A DNA stretch of 64,000 nt, from the NCBI GenBank assembly GCA_947169685.1, contig CAMVQS010000001.1, positions 1 through 64,000 on the forward strand, in the 5' to 3' direction. The position numbers and the translations under genes were made by a program. The first letter of the stretch is position 1. Every line of letters starts with the position of its first letter. Below are positions 28,326 to 37,905 of this stretch, piece after piece. The notes below the pieces were generated by a model. It saw only the letters and a list, made by a program, of their open reading frames with translations, was not told the origin of the DNA and did no database searches. Source of the DNA: an uncultured Prevotella sp. Lineage in GTDB: Bacteria; Bacteroidota; Bacteroidia; Bacteroidales; Bacteroidaceae.

Positions 28326-29201
28326 CTACTTGATTTGCTTCATAGCATTCAGGAAAATGGCTTTCGTAAATTCGTCGTCCGCCAGGTTCGCCAGTTTCCC
28401 TATTTCCTGTGTTACAATCTTCTTTTCTTCAGGCGTCAGCTTTTGGGCCTCGGGCTTTTTACAGAGTTCATTGATATAATTGGCATAGTAGGACGAAGAC
28501 GTTGAGGTGGGGTTGTTCCTGAACTTTTTGGCATACATATTAAACATAGCCAGCCAGTTGCTGCTGTCCAATGGAACAAAGCTTCCTTGCGCATTGAAGT
28601 CATGACCCTCATAAGCCGTGCCGTTCACGATGATACGCTGACGCATCGTGGTACGATTGCCCTGCCGGTACTTTAGCGTCGTAGCATAGGTAATGGCCAG
28701 CCGTCCAAGGATTTCGTCACCCTTGTCCTTCCACTCCAACGCATAGGCATAGCGGTGTATGCGTTCCGTATCCTCAGGGTCGATAAATAAGCCGTAGATA
28801 TAGTCGGAGCCTTTGATTTCGCCCACGCTATAGCCACTGGAGTTGGAGTTTCCCACAGCCAGCAACTCGACGCCCTCACCACCACGGCTATTACTTCCCG
28901 TGCTGATGGAATAAGCCTGTTCGCGGTCCAGTTCGAAAGCCCGCTGAATGTTCTTGACCAGCTGTTGTTTCGACTTCGGCAGGGTGAACTCCCACCAGTC
29001 CAGTTGCGACTCCTTCACACCAGTTTCCGGGTCCTTCTCCAGTTTGTGGTGAGCATGCAACTCGGCACTGGTATCCTGTATCAGTGCGTCAAACGCCTTT
29101 TTCACGTTCTCTTGTGCCATAACGGCTACTGGCAGCATCATCAGGCCAGCTGCCAACATGGTCTTAATCTGGTTCATAAGCATAATATTCTGTTTCTTCA
29201 T
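28326..29201 (-). CDS. Secreted protein of unknown function in an ECF-sigma operon
   Basis: Not recognised. A signal peptide (NQIKTMLAAGLMMLPVAVMA) leads to about 265 residues with KAFDALIQDTSAELHAHHKLEKD, LPKSKQQLVKNIQRAFELDREQAYSIS and a Ser/Gly-rich turn. The C-terminus is helical (LTPEEKKIVTQEIGKLANL). Three ATGs (29201, 29183, 29177) could start it; all overlap the end of the anti-sigma gene, implying coupling, and 29201 gives the best basic n-region (MKKQNIMLM). Position between anti-sigma factor and receptor suggests an envelope partner of that system (inference). Confidence 0.7.
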   Translation of the reverse strand: MKKQNIMLMNQIKTMLAAGLMMLPVAVMAQENVKKAFDALIQDTSAELHAHHKLEKDPETGVKESQLDWWEFTLPKSKQQLVKNIQRAFELDREQAYSISTGSNSRGGEGVELLAVGNSNSSGYSVGEIKGSDYIYGLFIDPEDTERIHRYAYALEWKDKGDEILGRLAITYATTLKYRQGNRTTMRQRIIVNGTAYEGHDFNAQGSFVPLDSSNWLAMFNMYAKKFRNNPTSTSSSYYANYINELCKKPEAQKLTPEEKKIVTQEIGKLANLADDEFTKAIFLNAMKQIK

Positions 29202-29784
29202 TTTCGTTAATATATTCGATGGTACCGTCTTCATGTTTCAGCGTTACATAGCCCTGGGCACGTAGCTGGGCATCCAAGAGTTCCAGCTGCATGCGCTCCA
29301 CATCAGCCTGTGCCTCCTCCAACTCACGTTCTATGCGTTCCTGTTCCCGTTGCGCCATCAGCGCATAGTCGCGGGCCGCGTCGTTCACCCTGGGCTGACG
29401 CTTGCGTCGCTTGGGCGTTTCAGGCTTGGGCGCCGTAATAGAATCTGACATCATTACTGGTTGCATAGCTGTACTGTCCTTAGGCTCCTCGTCTGTCGCT
29501 TGTACCACCATCGGCTGTTCCGTATGTCGTGGCACCACTACAACAAACAGGGCCAGAAGTACAGCAGCTGCCACAGCCACCCAGCGCCACACGGGGCGTT
29601 TACCTTGATGCTCCGAGGGTTGGCTCCACTCTGCAAACATCATCTGATAGTCCTTCCACTCCTCAGGCACGTTCTTCGTCGTGTGGAAGTATTCGCTGAG
29701 CACGTCTTCCTCCTGCACGGTGGTTTCGCCGTTCATAAACCGCTCAAGCAGCTCGTTGATGTATTCCTTTGTGTAACGTATCAT
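29164..29784 (-). CDS. Anti-sigma factor-like membrane protein
   Basis: 206 residues: a cytosolic N-terminus (MIRYTKEYINELLERFMNGETTVQEEDVLSEYF, about 1-65) that resembles the sigma-binding region of Bacteroidota anti-sigma factors. One membrane helix (WRWVAVAAAVLLALFVVVV, about 66-84) and a periplasmic part with a Lys/Arg-Pro-rich stretch and a long acidic coiled coil (about 135-180, QREQERIERELEEAQADVERM) follow. It overlaps the sigma gene by four bases. It lacks the usual FecR domain, so it is not a standard iron-type anti-sigma factor. Confidence 0.75.
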   Translation of the reverse strand: MIRYTKEYINELLERFMNGETTVQEEDVLSEYFHTTKNVPEEWKDYQMMFAEWSQPSEHQGKRPVWRWVAVAAAVLLALFVVVVPRHTEQPMVVQATDEEPKDSTAMQPVMMSDSITAPKPETPKRRKRQPRVNDAARDYALMAQREQERIERELEEAQADVERMQLELLDAQLRAQGYVTLKHEDGTIEYINENEETEYYAYEPD

Positions 29785-30263
29785 TGTCTGTTTCTTTGTT
29801 TGATTTCTTCCAAGAGTGTCCGTCGTGCCCGCGCTAACAGCGTGCTGACCGACGAGCGTTCAATACCCAATAGTTGTGAAAGTTCCTCGTGGCTGCGCCT
29901 CTCCACCTGTCGCATATATAATAAGGTGCGCTGGGTAGTCGGCAGCTCTGCCAGTCGGCGTTCGAGCCAAGCCTCGTTCTCCTTCTCTTCAAGCACCTCC
30001 TGTGGTGTGCGCAAGTCCTGCTCCTCTTCTTTGGGGGCATGGAGCGGAATAGCCTTTCCCCAAGTCATTCGCTTGGTCATCACCACCACCAGCGCTTCTA
30101 CGGAACGGTAACGGTCCAGCTCGTCGCGCATCTGCCACAGCCGGAGCATCACGTCTTGTGCAATGTCCTCAGCCTCTGCCTCGCCTGCCCCACAGCTACG
30201 ACTCACGCTCACCGCCTTCTGCCGCCACTGCCGGGCTTTCTGTTCAAATGCGCTTTCTTCCAT
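29781..30263 (-). CDS. ECF-type RNA polymerase sigma factor
   Basis: 160 residues with region 2 (AEDIAQDVMLRLWQMRDEL) and region 4 helix-turn-helix (LPTTQRTLLYMRQVERRSHEELSQLLGIERSSVSTLLARAR). It heads the operon sigma, anti-sigma, secreted protein, receptor. No -33/-7 promoter of the housekeeping type was seen upstream, consistent with a self-activated promoter (inference). Confidence 0.93.
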   Translation of the reverse strand: MEESAFEQKARQWRQKAVSVSRSCGAGEAEAEDIAQDVMLRLWQMRDELDRYRSVEALVVVMTKRMTWGKAIPLHAPKEEEQDLRTPQEVLEEKENEAWLERRLAELPTTQRTLLYMRQVERRSHEELSQLLGIERSSVSTLLARARRTLLEEIKQRNRQ

Positions 30264-30365
30264 CTACTGATTCTTGGGTTTTACACTTAATAGACGATTA
30301 AACAGCGTAAAACCAAACAGGCATTAACACGCTTTAACCTTTTGAAAATTGTGGCTTGTGTAAAA

Positions 30366-30403
30366 AACTCCGCCCTTGCAAGAGCAGATGCAAGGACGGA
30401 GTT
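30366..30403 (-). terminator. Terminator of the xylan operon
   Basis: Stem AACTCCGCCC / GGACGGAGTT with an 18-nt loop, followed on the minus strand by TTTTTTA. It lies 27 nt after the stop of the last GH43 gene. Confidence 0.85.
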
Positions 30404-30430
30404 CTTGATTGTATTGGGGGATGTCAGCCT

Positions 30431-32044
30431 TTATTTGAAGTCGAAGGCATCGATGTCTGCGTAGCCTCCTGTGCGCTTGGTGGCGTAACAGAAGATGGCA
30501 AACTTGCTGCCCATGAAGAAGCGGCGCCAGTCAAAGCGCAGGCGATAGTTGGTAGTACCAATCTGCTGCCACTGCTGACCGTCGAAGCTGTAGAAGAAGT
30601 TAGCTGCATCGTTGCCACCATGATGTCCGTTGGCACGGAAGTCAGCATCGATACGGAGGTAGATGGTGGTAGTCTTTTTGGGGAAGGCCACTTCTTCCAC
30701 GATTTTCTCTTCCACATTCTGAACAGCCTTCTCGCGGTCGGTAAGCTGTACGGACGTTTCGGTCATCTGAAGCACATAACGTTTGCCGATGCGCTTGACA
30801 ACCAACAGACCAGCGTCGTTGTTAAAGGCAGAGAAGCCTGCACAGTCACCATCCTTGAGGTGAGAGACATCCATATTGATGCTGGCAGTACATTGTGGAC
30901 CAGGCATGCGCTGCGTCAGCGTGTTGGGAGCCAAGAAGATGTTGGGAACCACACGAGAGGTCTTCAGACGCAGGAATCCAGGACGCTCGCTGAGCGACCA
31001 AGCGTTATCGACAGGATTATGGTTCCACTGCCAATGCAAGCCCAGTTTGGTGTCGTTGAAATCGTCAGCCTTGACAATGGCCGTCGTGGGTTGGTTGCTC
31101 TTCAGCGGACGCATGGTCTCAGGTACACGACCATTCTCATCACCAATCATTGGCCAACCGTCGAGCCAGCGGACAGGTGAGAGTGTCAGTACACGACCTA
31201 CACCACCGCGATCCTGGAAGATGATGCCATACCAGTCGCCATCCTCTGTATCAACGATGGTTCCCTGTCCCACATAGGGGAAGCCGCCAAAGTCACTCTC
31301 CAGAATGACATTCTTCTCGTAGGGGCCGTGAATGTCGTCAGCACGATAGCAGACCTCACGACGATGACGGCCAGGCGCATAGGCCTGGGAAATCATGAGC
31401 AGGTAGTACTTGCCGTTATGCTTAATCATTCGGCTGCCTTCCAACAAACCCGTCTCGTCTTCCTCACGCTGGAAGATATGCTGGTGCGTGCCCTCTATGA
31501 CATCGCTCAAATCGGGCTTCAGCTCCATCATCTCGCCTGTTCCATAGATGACATAGACACGGTCGTCGTCGTCGAAGAACAGAGAGCAGTCGTGGAAGTG
31601 GCGCATGCGAGAGACAATGGTCCAGGGACCTTCTGCCTTTTCTGCAGAGAAGATATAGGTATCACCCATAGCACCAGCCTCGTTGGGAGCCAGAAGTGCG
31701 TAGAAACGACCCTTATGGTATTTCAGCGAAGTGGCCCACTGTCCACGACCATAGACCGTACCCTCCTGAAGGTCGTACTTCGGAGAGTCTGTCAGACGGT
31801 CGAAGACGTAGCCCACAGTCTCCCAGTTCTTCAGGTCCTTCGACTTCATGATAGGAGCACCAGGCATGAGGTGCATGGTGGTGCTGACCAAGTAGAACGT
31901 GTCGCCCACACGGATGACATCAGGATCAGGCACGTCGGCCCACAGCATGGGATTCTGGATGGGTGCCTGCTGTGCCTGCATCATCGTGAAGGGCATAGAC
32001 AGCAAAACGAGTAGCGCCAGAAGCGCTTTCTTGATTGTTCTCAT
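30431..32044 (-). CDS. GH43 beta-xylosidase/arabinofuranosidase with C-terminal beta-sandwich
   Basis: Cleaves xylose or arabinose from arabinoxylan fragments. After the signal peptide (MRTIKKALLALLVLLSMPFTMMQA) comes a five-bladed propeller with the catalytic base in DVPDPDVIRVGDTFYLVSTT, the pKa-modulating Asp in HDCSLFFDDD, and the acid Glu in LLEGSRMIKHNGKYYLL. Residues 330-535 are a concanavalin-like GH43 C2 domain. At 537 residues it is the usual size for two-domain GH43 enzymes; subfamily 12 is a guess. Last gene of the xylan operon, 5 nt after the preceding GH43. Its final 67 codons and terminator are duplicated at 25695-25960. Confidence 0.9.
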   Translation of the reverse strand: MRTIKKALLALLVLLSMPFTMMQAQQAPIQNPMLWADVPDPDVIRVGDTFYLVSTTMHLMPGAPIMKSKDLKNWETVGYVFDRLTDSPKYDLQEGTVYGRGQWATSLKYHKGRFYALLAPNEAGAMGDTYIFSAEKAEGPWTIVSRMRHFHDCSLFFDDDDRVYVIYGTGEMMELKPDLSDVIEGTHQHIFQREEDETGLLEGSRMIKHNGKYYLLMISQAYAPGRHRREVCYRADDIHGPYEKNVILESDFGGFPYVGQGTIVDTEDGDWYGIIFQDRGGVGRVLTLSPVRWLDGWPMIGDENGRVPETMRPLKSNQPTTAIVKADDFNDTKLGLHWQWNHNPVDNAWSLSERPGFLRLKTSRVVPNIFLAPNTLTQRMPGPQCTASINMDVSHLKDGDCAGFSAFNNDAGLLVVKRIGKRYVLQMTETSVQLTDREKAVQNVEEKIVEEVAFPKKTTTIYLRIDADFRANGHHGGNDAANFFYSFDGQQWQQIGTTNYRLRFDWRRFFMGSKFAIFCYATKRTGGYADIDAFDFK

Positions 32045-32049
32045 ATTGT

Positions 32050-33507
32050 TTAACGCTTACAGAAGTTCCACTTAGAGTTATCACTATTGAAATCGTATTC
32101 GGCCAGCGTGGGAGTGCTGTCAGCTACTGAATAGAGACAGTAGCGGGTGTTCAGACCTTCCTTGCCAGGAATGACCTTGGGCATGATGCGGAAGGTACCA
32201 TCAGTAAGCTGCTCGATACGCCAGAGCTGAGCATCGCTGCCGTCAAATGTCTGTGTGGTCAACTCCATGTCGGCGGTTGCTGTCAGAGCACGGTCGGTGC
32301 CCTCAATGACCACCTTGAAGTAGGGGTTGCTGAGGTAACCGCCAGCCTCGTCAACGGGAACGATGGTCCATATCTGGTGAGGACGGAACATATAGTCGGC
32401 ACAACGCACAGCGATATTGCCTGTAGGCCAAGTCTGAATAACATCCTCCAACTTCTGGTTGGGAACGGGTACGATGGGCTCGTTGGGATCGATACGCCAA
32501 CCCATCCTGCGTGGCAATTCGATACGCTGGAAGTCAACAGCAATCTCCAGAGAGTAGCCGCGACGCTCAGACAGGATGCCGAACGTGCCGCCACGGAAAC
32601 GCTCACCAGCGACAGGCCAGCCGTTCTTCCAAAGTAACGGACGGACACCAAGAACAGAACGGCCACCCATGTCGAAGTCTGCCTCGTAGTGGCAGGACAT
32701 AATCTCCACACCCTCGTCGAGGATGGTACGTCCGAAGTGGCCAGGGCCACAGACACGGTCGCCGGCTGTGATGACCATTCGACCACCACCGTGGAACATG
32801 TCACGGCCTACATTATCTACATAAGGACCTTCTACAGAACGAGAACGGCCTACTACAATATTATAGGTAGAGTTGACACCGTCGCAGCAAGTGCCGTGAG
32901 TACCCAGCAGGTAGTACCACCCGTCGCGGAAGATGAGGGCAGAAGCCTCACAGTCGATGGCGATGTCCTTCTCAACATTTCCTTTCACACGCTCGCCCGT
33001 CGTTGGGTCAAGCTCGATGAGGCGGATATTGCCGAAATAGGTACCATAGGAAGCCCACAGGCGACCCGTGGTGGGGTCGAGCAGCAGGCTGGGGTCAATG
33101 GCGTCGCAGTCTTCCATGCCGTCACTTGATGCTACCTCAATGGCCTCGGTGTATTTGAACTGGGGCGACTGGGGGTCGAGCGTCTTGTTCCACATGGTCA
33201 GAATGCGTCCGTTGTGGTTGCCGAAGAATCCACCACCCGTAGCACCGTAGATAATGAGGTAACGATCACCTATCTTCATGGCATCGGGGGCAGCACCGCC
33301 ACCAGGACGCTCAGCGCCAGTGTGCCACGACCAGCCATCGTCAGAGATGAGTCCTCCACCACCAGTACCAAACGTGTAGTACTTACCTTCGCACTCAACG
33401 ATGGTCGAGGGGTCGTGGATATAGGGGGCTCCCGTTTGCGCAGCTACGCTGCTAAATGACAAATGACAAACGATAAATGATAAACCAAACAAATATTTTG
33501 TTTTCAT
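32050..33507 (-). CDS. GH43 arabinanase-like glycosidase with C-terminal lectin-like domain
   Basis: 485 residues. The signal peptide MKTKYLFGLSFIVCHLSF (continuing SSVAAQ) is encoded by a repeat element. The propeller carries YIHDPSTIVECEGKYYTFGTGGG with the catalytic Asp, DCDAIDPSLLLDPTTGRLW with the second Asp, and DCEASALIFRDGWYYLLGTHG with the acid Glu. It resembles endo-1,5-arabinanases or arabinofuranosidases. Residues 355-485 (FKVVIEGTDRALTATADMEL) look like a ricin-type beta-trefoil. Within a xylan operon it most likely removes arabinose side chains (inference). Confidence 0.87.
   Translation of the reverse strand: MKTKYLFGLSFIVCHLSFSSVAAQTGAPYIHDPSTIVECEGKYYTFGTGGGGLISDDGWSWHTGAERPGGGAAPDAMKIGDRYLIIYGATGGGFFGNHNGRILTMWNKTLDPQSPQFKYTEAIEVASSDGMEDCDAIDPSLLLDPTTGRLWASYGTYFGNIRLIELDPTTGERVKGNVEKDIAIDCEASALIFRDGWYYLLGTHGTCCDGVNSTYNIVVGRSRSVEGPYVDNVGRDMFHGGGRMVITAGDRVCGPGHFGRTILDEGVEIMSCHYEADFDMGGRSVLGVRPLLWKNGWPVAGERFRGGTFGILSERRGYSLEIAVDFQRIELPRRMGWRIDPNEPIVPVPNQKLEDVIQTWPTGNIAVRCADYMFRPHQIWTIVPVDEAGGYLSNPYFKVVIEGTDRALTATADMELTTQTFDGSDAQLWRIEQLTDGTFRIMPKVIPGKEGLNTRYCLYSVADSTPTLAEYDFNSDNSKWNFCKR
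33437..33484 (-). repeat. Dispersed repeat encoding a signal-peptide core
   Basis: On the minus strand, short imperfect units of the type TTTATCGTTTGTCATTTGTC are followed by the 17-nt tail AGCAGCGTAGCTGCGCA (33453-33437). The same 17-nt tail follows a different unit repeat at 55226-55210. The element is translated as FIVCHLSFSSVAAQ. Confidence 0.75.
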
Positions 33508-33540
33508 AATGCTATATGCTTAATCTGTAATCCGTAATCT

Positions 33541-35688
33541 CTAATCCTTAACCTTCACTGTATAACCCTTGACCGGTTTTCCATTCTTGTCGATGAAACG
33601 GACACAGAAGTCGCTAAGGCCGGGGCCGTTGACGAGGGCACAACGCAGGACGTTGCGGCCTTTCTTCAGGTTGATGCGCTGTGATACGCAGTCGTCCTCC
33701 ACCATGCGGCGGTCACCGTCAAGCGTGAGTACACGTTCACCGTTCAGCCACCACATGGAGGCTCCGTTGGAACCAACAGCCAGACGCACGTCGGCCATAT
33801 CCTCAGGACAGTCGATGACGGTGACACCCCAGAACAGGGAGTTATAAGGCTGGCAACCGTTCAGTTCGGCAAAACGGAACGTCTTAACGTTATAGGTCTC
33901 ACTGTCGATGGCATGCCATCGGAGCGTCTGCTTCACCTGCTTGACCGTTTCCTGTCCGTTTGACATTCTCATGTCAGTCGGTCCTGCTGCCAATTCCGTT
34001 CCACCTGTTGCTGTCACCTTCTCACCATTGCGAGGCAGGCGCTTGTCGTCGAACTGTCCCTTGAAGTACTGCTTTGACAGGTTCTCGTTCAGGTAGCCCT
34101 CGGTCAGGATAAGATTGGAGCGTACGTTAAAGCTGACGGGCTCCAACAGCATCCAGCGGCGGATGAAACCGTTGTCGTCAGGTTGAGCCGGAGCAGCATT
34201 GGCTGCAACGGGCGAGAAGTAATTGACACGGTTCTTGAACTGTACCCAGTTGGTGCTGACGGCCTCACCCTCACAGGTGATGCAAAGATCGGTCACGCCC
34301 TTCGGTAGGAATTCAGGAGTAGCAGTCAGCGTAAGCCACTGTCCGCTCAGGTCACGACGGAAGCGTCCCATTTCGGTAATCACCGTCACGGGGAAGCGAG
34401 CAATAATCTTGCCGTTTGCATTCTTTTCGCGTACGCAGAACTCAGTATTGGCATTGGCCTTGACATTGACGATAATATAAGCACCGTTGTTGAGGCTGCT
34501 GAAGTCAACATCATTGTAGCAAGCCCAGCTGCCTTTAGCCGGCAACGTAAGCTGGAAGCCACGGAAGGTGTTGAGGGTGTCAATCAGGGTGGAGGTACAT
34601 CCATCGCTGGCAGCACTATAGCGGCTGACATCAATGTAGTTGGTGGCAGGAGTGATGCCAACGCCACGCAGGGTGGGCTTCACCTCCTGAATGGTACCGT
34701 CGGCATTGAAGGTTACCTTTTCGATACAAACCGAGCGACGCTTGTCGTCACGAGGAGAATAATCGTTGTGATGATAGAAGAGGTACCACTGACCCTTGTA
34801 CTCCACGAGACTATGGTGGTTAGTCCAACAGCCATTGGCGTGTTCTGCCATGATGATACCCTTGAAATCCCAGGGGCCAAGGGGCGACTTCGACATGGCG
34901 TAGGCCAGCGTCTCGGTGGGGTTAGCACCATTGCTCGTATCGCCACGAACCCAGGGGAAGCTGAGGTAGTACCAGTCGCCGCGACGGAAGGCAAAGGGGC
35001 CTTCCTTGAAGCCATCGGGCAGACCTTTCATCTCCTCACCGCCAACCATCATACGCATACGCTCCAACCGAGGTTTGGGCATGCTGTCGGTCTGTTGCTG
35101 ACGGGGCGGTGGCAGCGTTATGACCTGTAGTTCGCCGTCCAGCTCCACCATGTTGTCCTTGAGCTTGGCACCGCGAATGCCCATACCACTCCAATAGATA
35201 TAGGCAGCACCGTCCTTATCGACGAGCACACAGGGGTCAATGCCGGAGACACCCTTGATGGGTGCAGCTTCCAGTGTGAAGGGACCTTCGGGCTGGCTGG
35301 CAGTAGCCACACCGATGGCAAAGCCACGACCGCCTTTAGGAGCGTTGGGGAAATAGAAATAATATTTACCGTTCTTATAGACACAGTCAGGTGCCCACAT
35401 GGAATAACCTTCAGGGTTACCCCAAGGCACTTTCTGCTGAGAAACAATCATACCATGGTCGGTCCAGTCAACGAGGTTCTCAGATGAGAAAGCGTGATAG
35501 TCGGCCATGCAGAACCAGTCCTGTCGCTGTCCTTCGGGCGGAACGATGTCGTGGGAGGGGTACAGATATACCTTATTATTAAACACGCGCGCCGTAGGAT
35601 CAGCCGTAAACTGGTCGCGAATGACGGGGTTTTGAGCTACTGCCGCCATCGCAAGGATGAGGGCAGCAGCGGTGAATGAATATCTCAT
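33541..35688 (-). CDS. GH43 glycosidase with C-terminal carbohydrate-binding domains
   Basis: 715 residues. Signal peptide (MRYSFTAAALILAMAAVA), then a GH43 propeller with Asp in DQFTADPTARVFNNKVYLYPSHD, MWAPDCVYKNGKYYFYFP, IDPCVLVDKDGAAYIYWSG, and an acidic KEGPFAFRRGDWYYL element as catalytic acid. Residues 370-520 are a CBM6-like jelly roll. Residues 530-715 form a second sandwich with MWWLNGERVLTLDGDR and KGRNVLRCALVNGPGLSDF. It probably acts as xylosidase/arabinofuranosidase on branched xylan. It lies 12 nt downstream of the GH10-CE1 gene. Confidence 0.87.
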   Translation of the reverse strand: MRYSFTAAALILAMAAVAQNPVIRDQFTADPTARVFNNKVYLYPSHDIVPPEGQRQDWFCMADYHAFSSENLVDWTDHGMIVSQQKVPWGNPEGYSMWAPDCVYKNGKYYFYFPNAPKGGRGFAIGVATASQPEGPFTLEAAPIKGVSGIDPCVLVDKDGAAYIYWSGMGIRGAKLKDNMVELDGELQVITLPPPRQQQTDSMPKPRLERMRMMVGGEEMKGLPDGFKEGPFAFRRGDWYYLSFPWVRGDTSNGANPTETLAYAMSKSPLGPWDFKGIIMAEHANGCWTNHHSLVEYKGQWYLFYHHNDYSPRDDKRRSVCIEKVTFNADGTIQEVKPTLRGVGITPATNYIDVSRYSAASDGCTSTLIDTLNTFRGFQLTLPAKGSWACYNDVDFSSLNNGAYIIVNVKANANTEFCVREKNANGKIIARFPVTVITEMGRFRRDLSGQWLTLTATPEFLPKGVTDLCITCEGEAVSTNWVQFKNRVNYFSPVAANAAPAQPDDNGFIRRWMLLEPVSFNVRSNLILTEGYLNENLSKQYFKGQFDDKRLPRNGEKVTATGGTELAAGPTDMRMSNGQETVKQVKQTLRWHAIDSETYNVKTFRFAELNGCQPYNSLFWGVTVIDCPEDMADVRLAVGSNGASMWWLNGERVLTLDGDRRMVEDDCVSQRINLKKGRNVLRCALVNGPGLSDFCVRFIDKNGKPVKGYTVKVKD

Positions 35689-35700
35689 AGTGAATACTAT

Positions 35701-37905
<2,205 letters not shown>

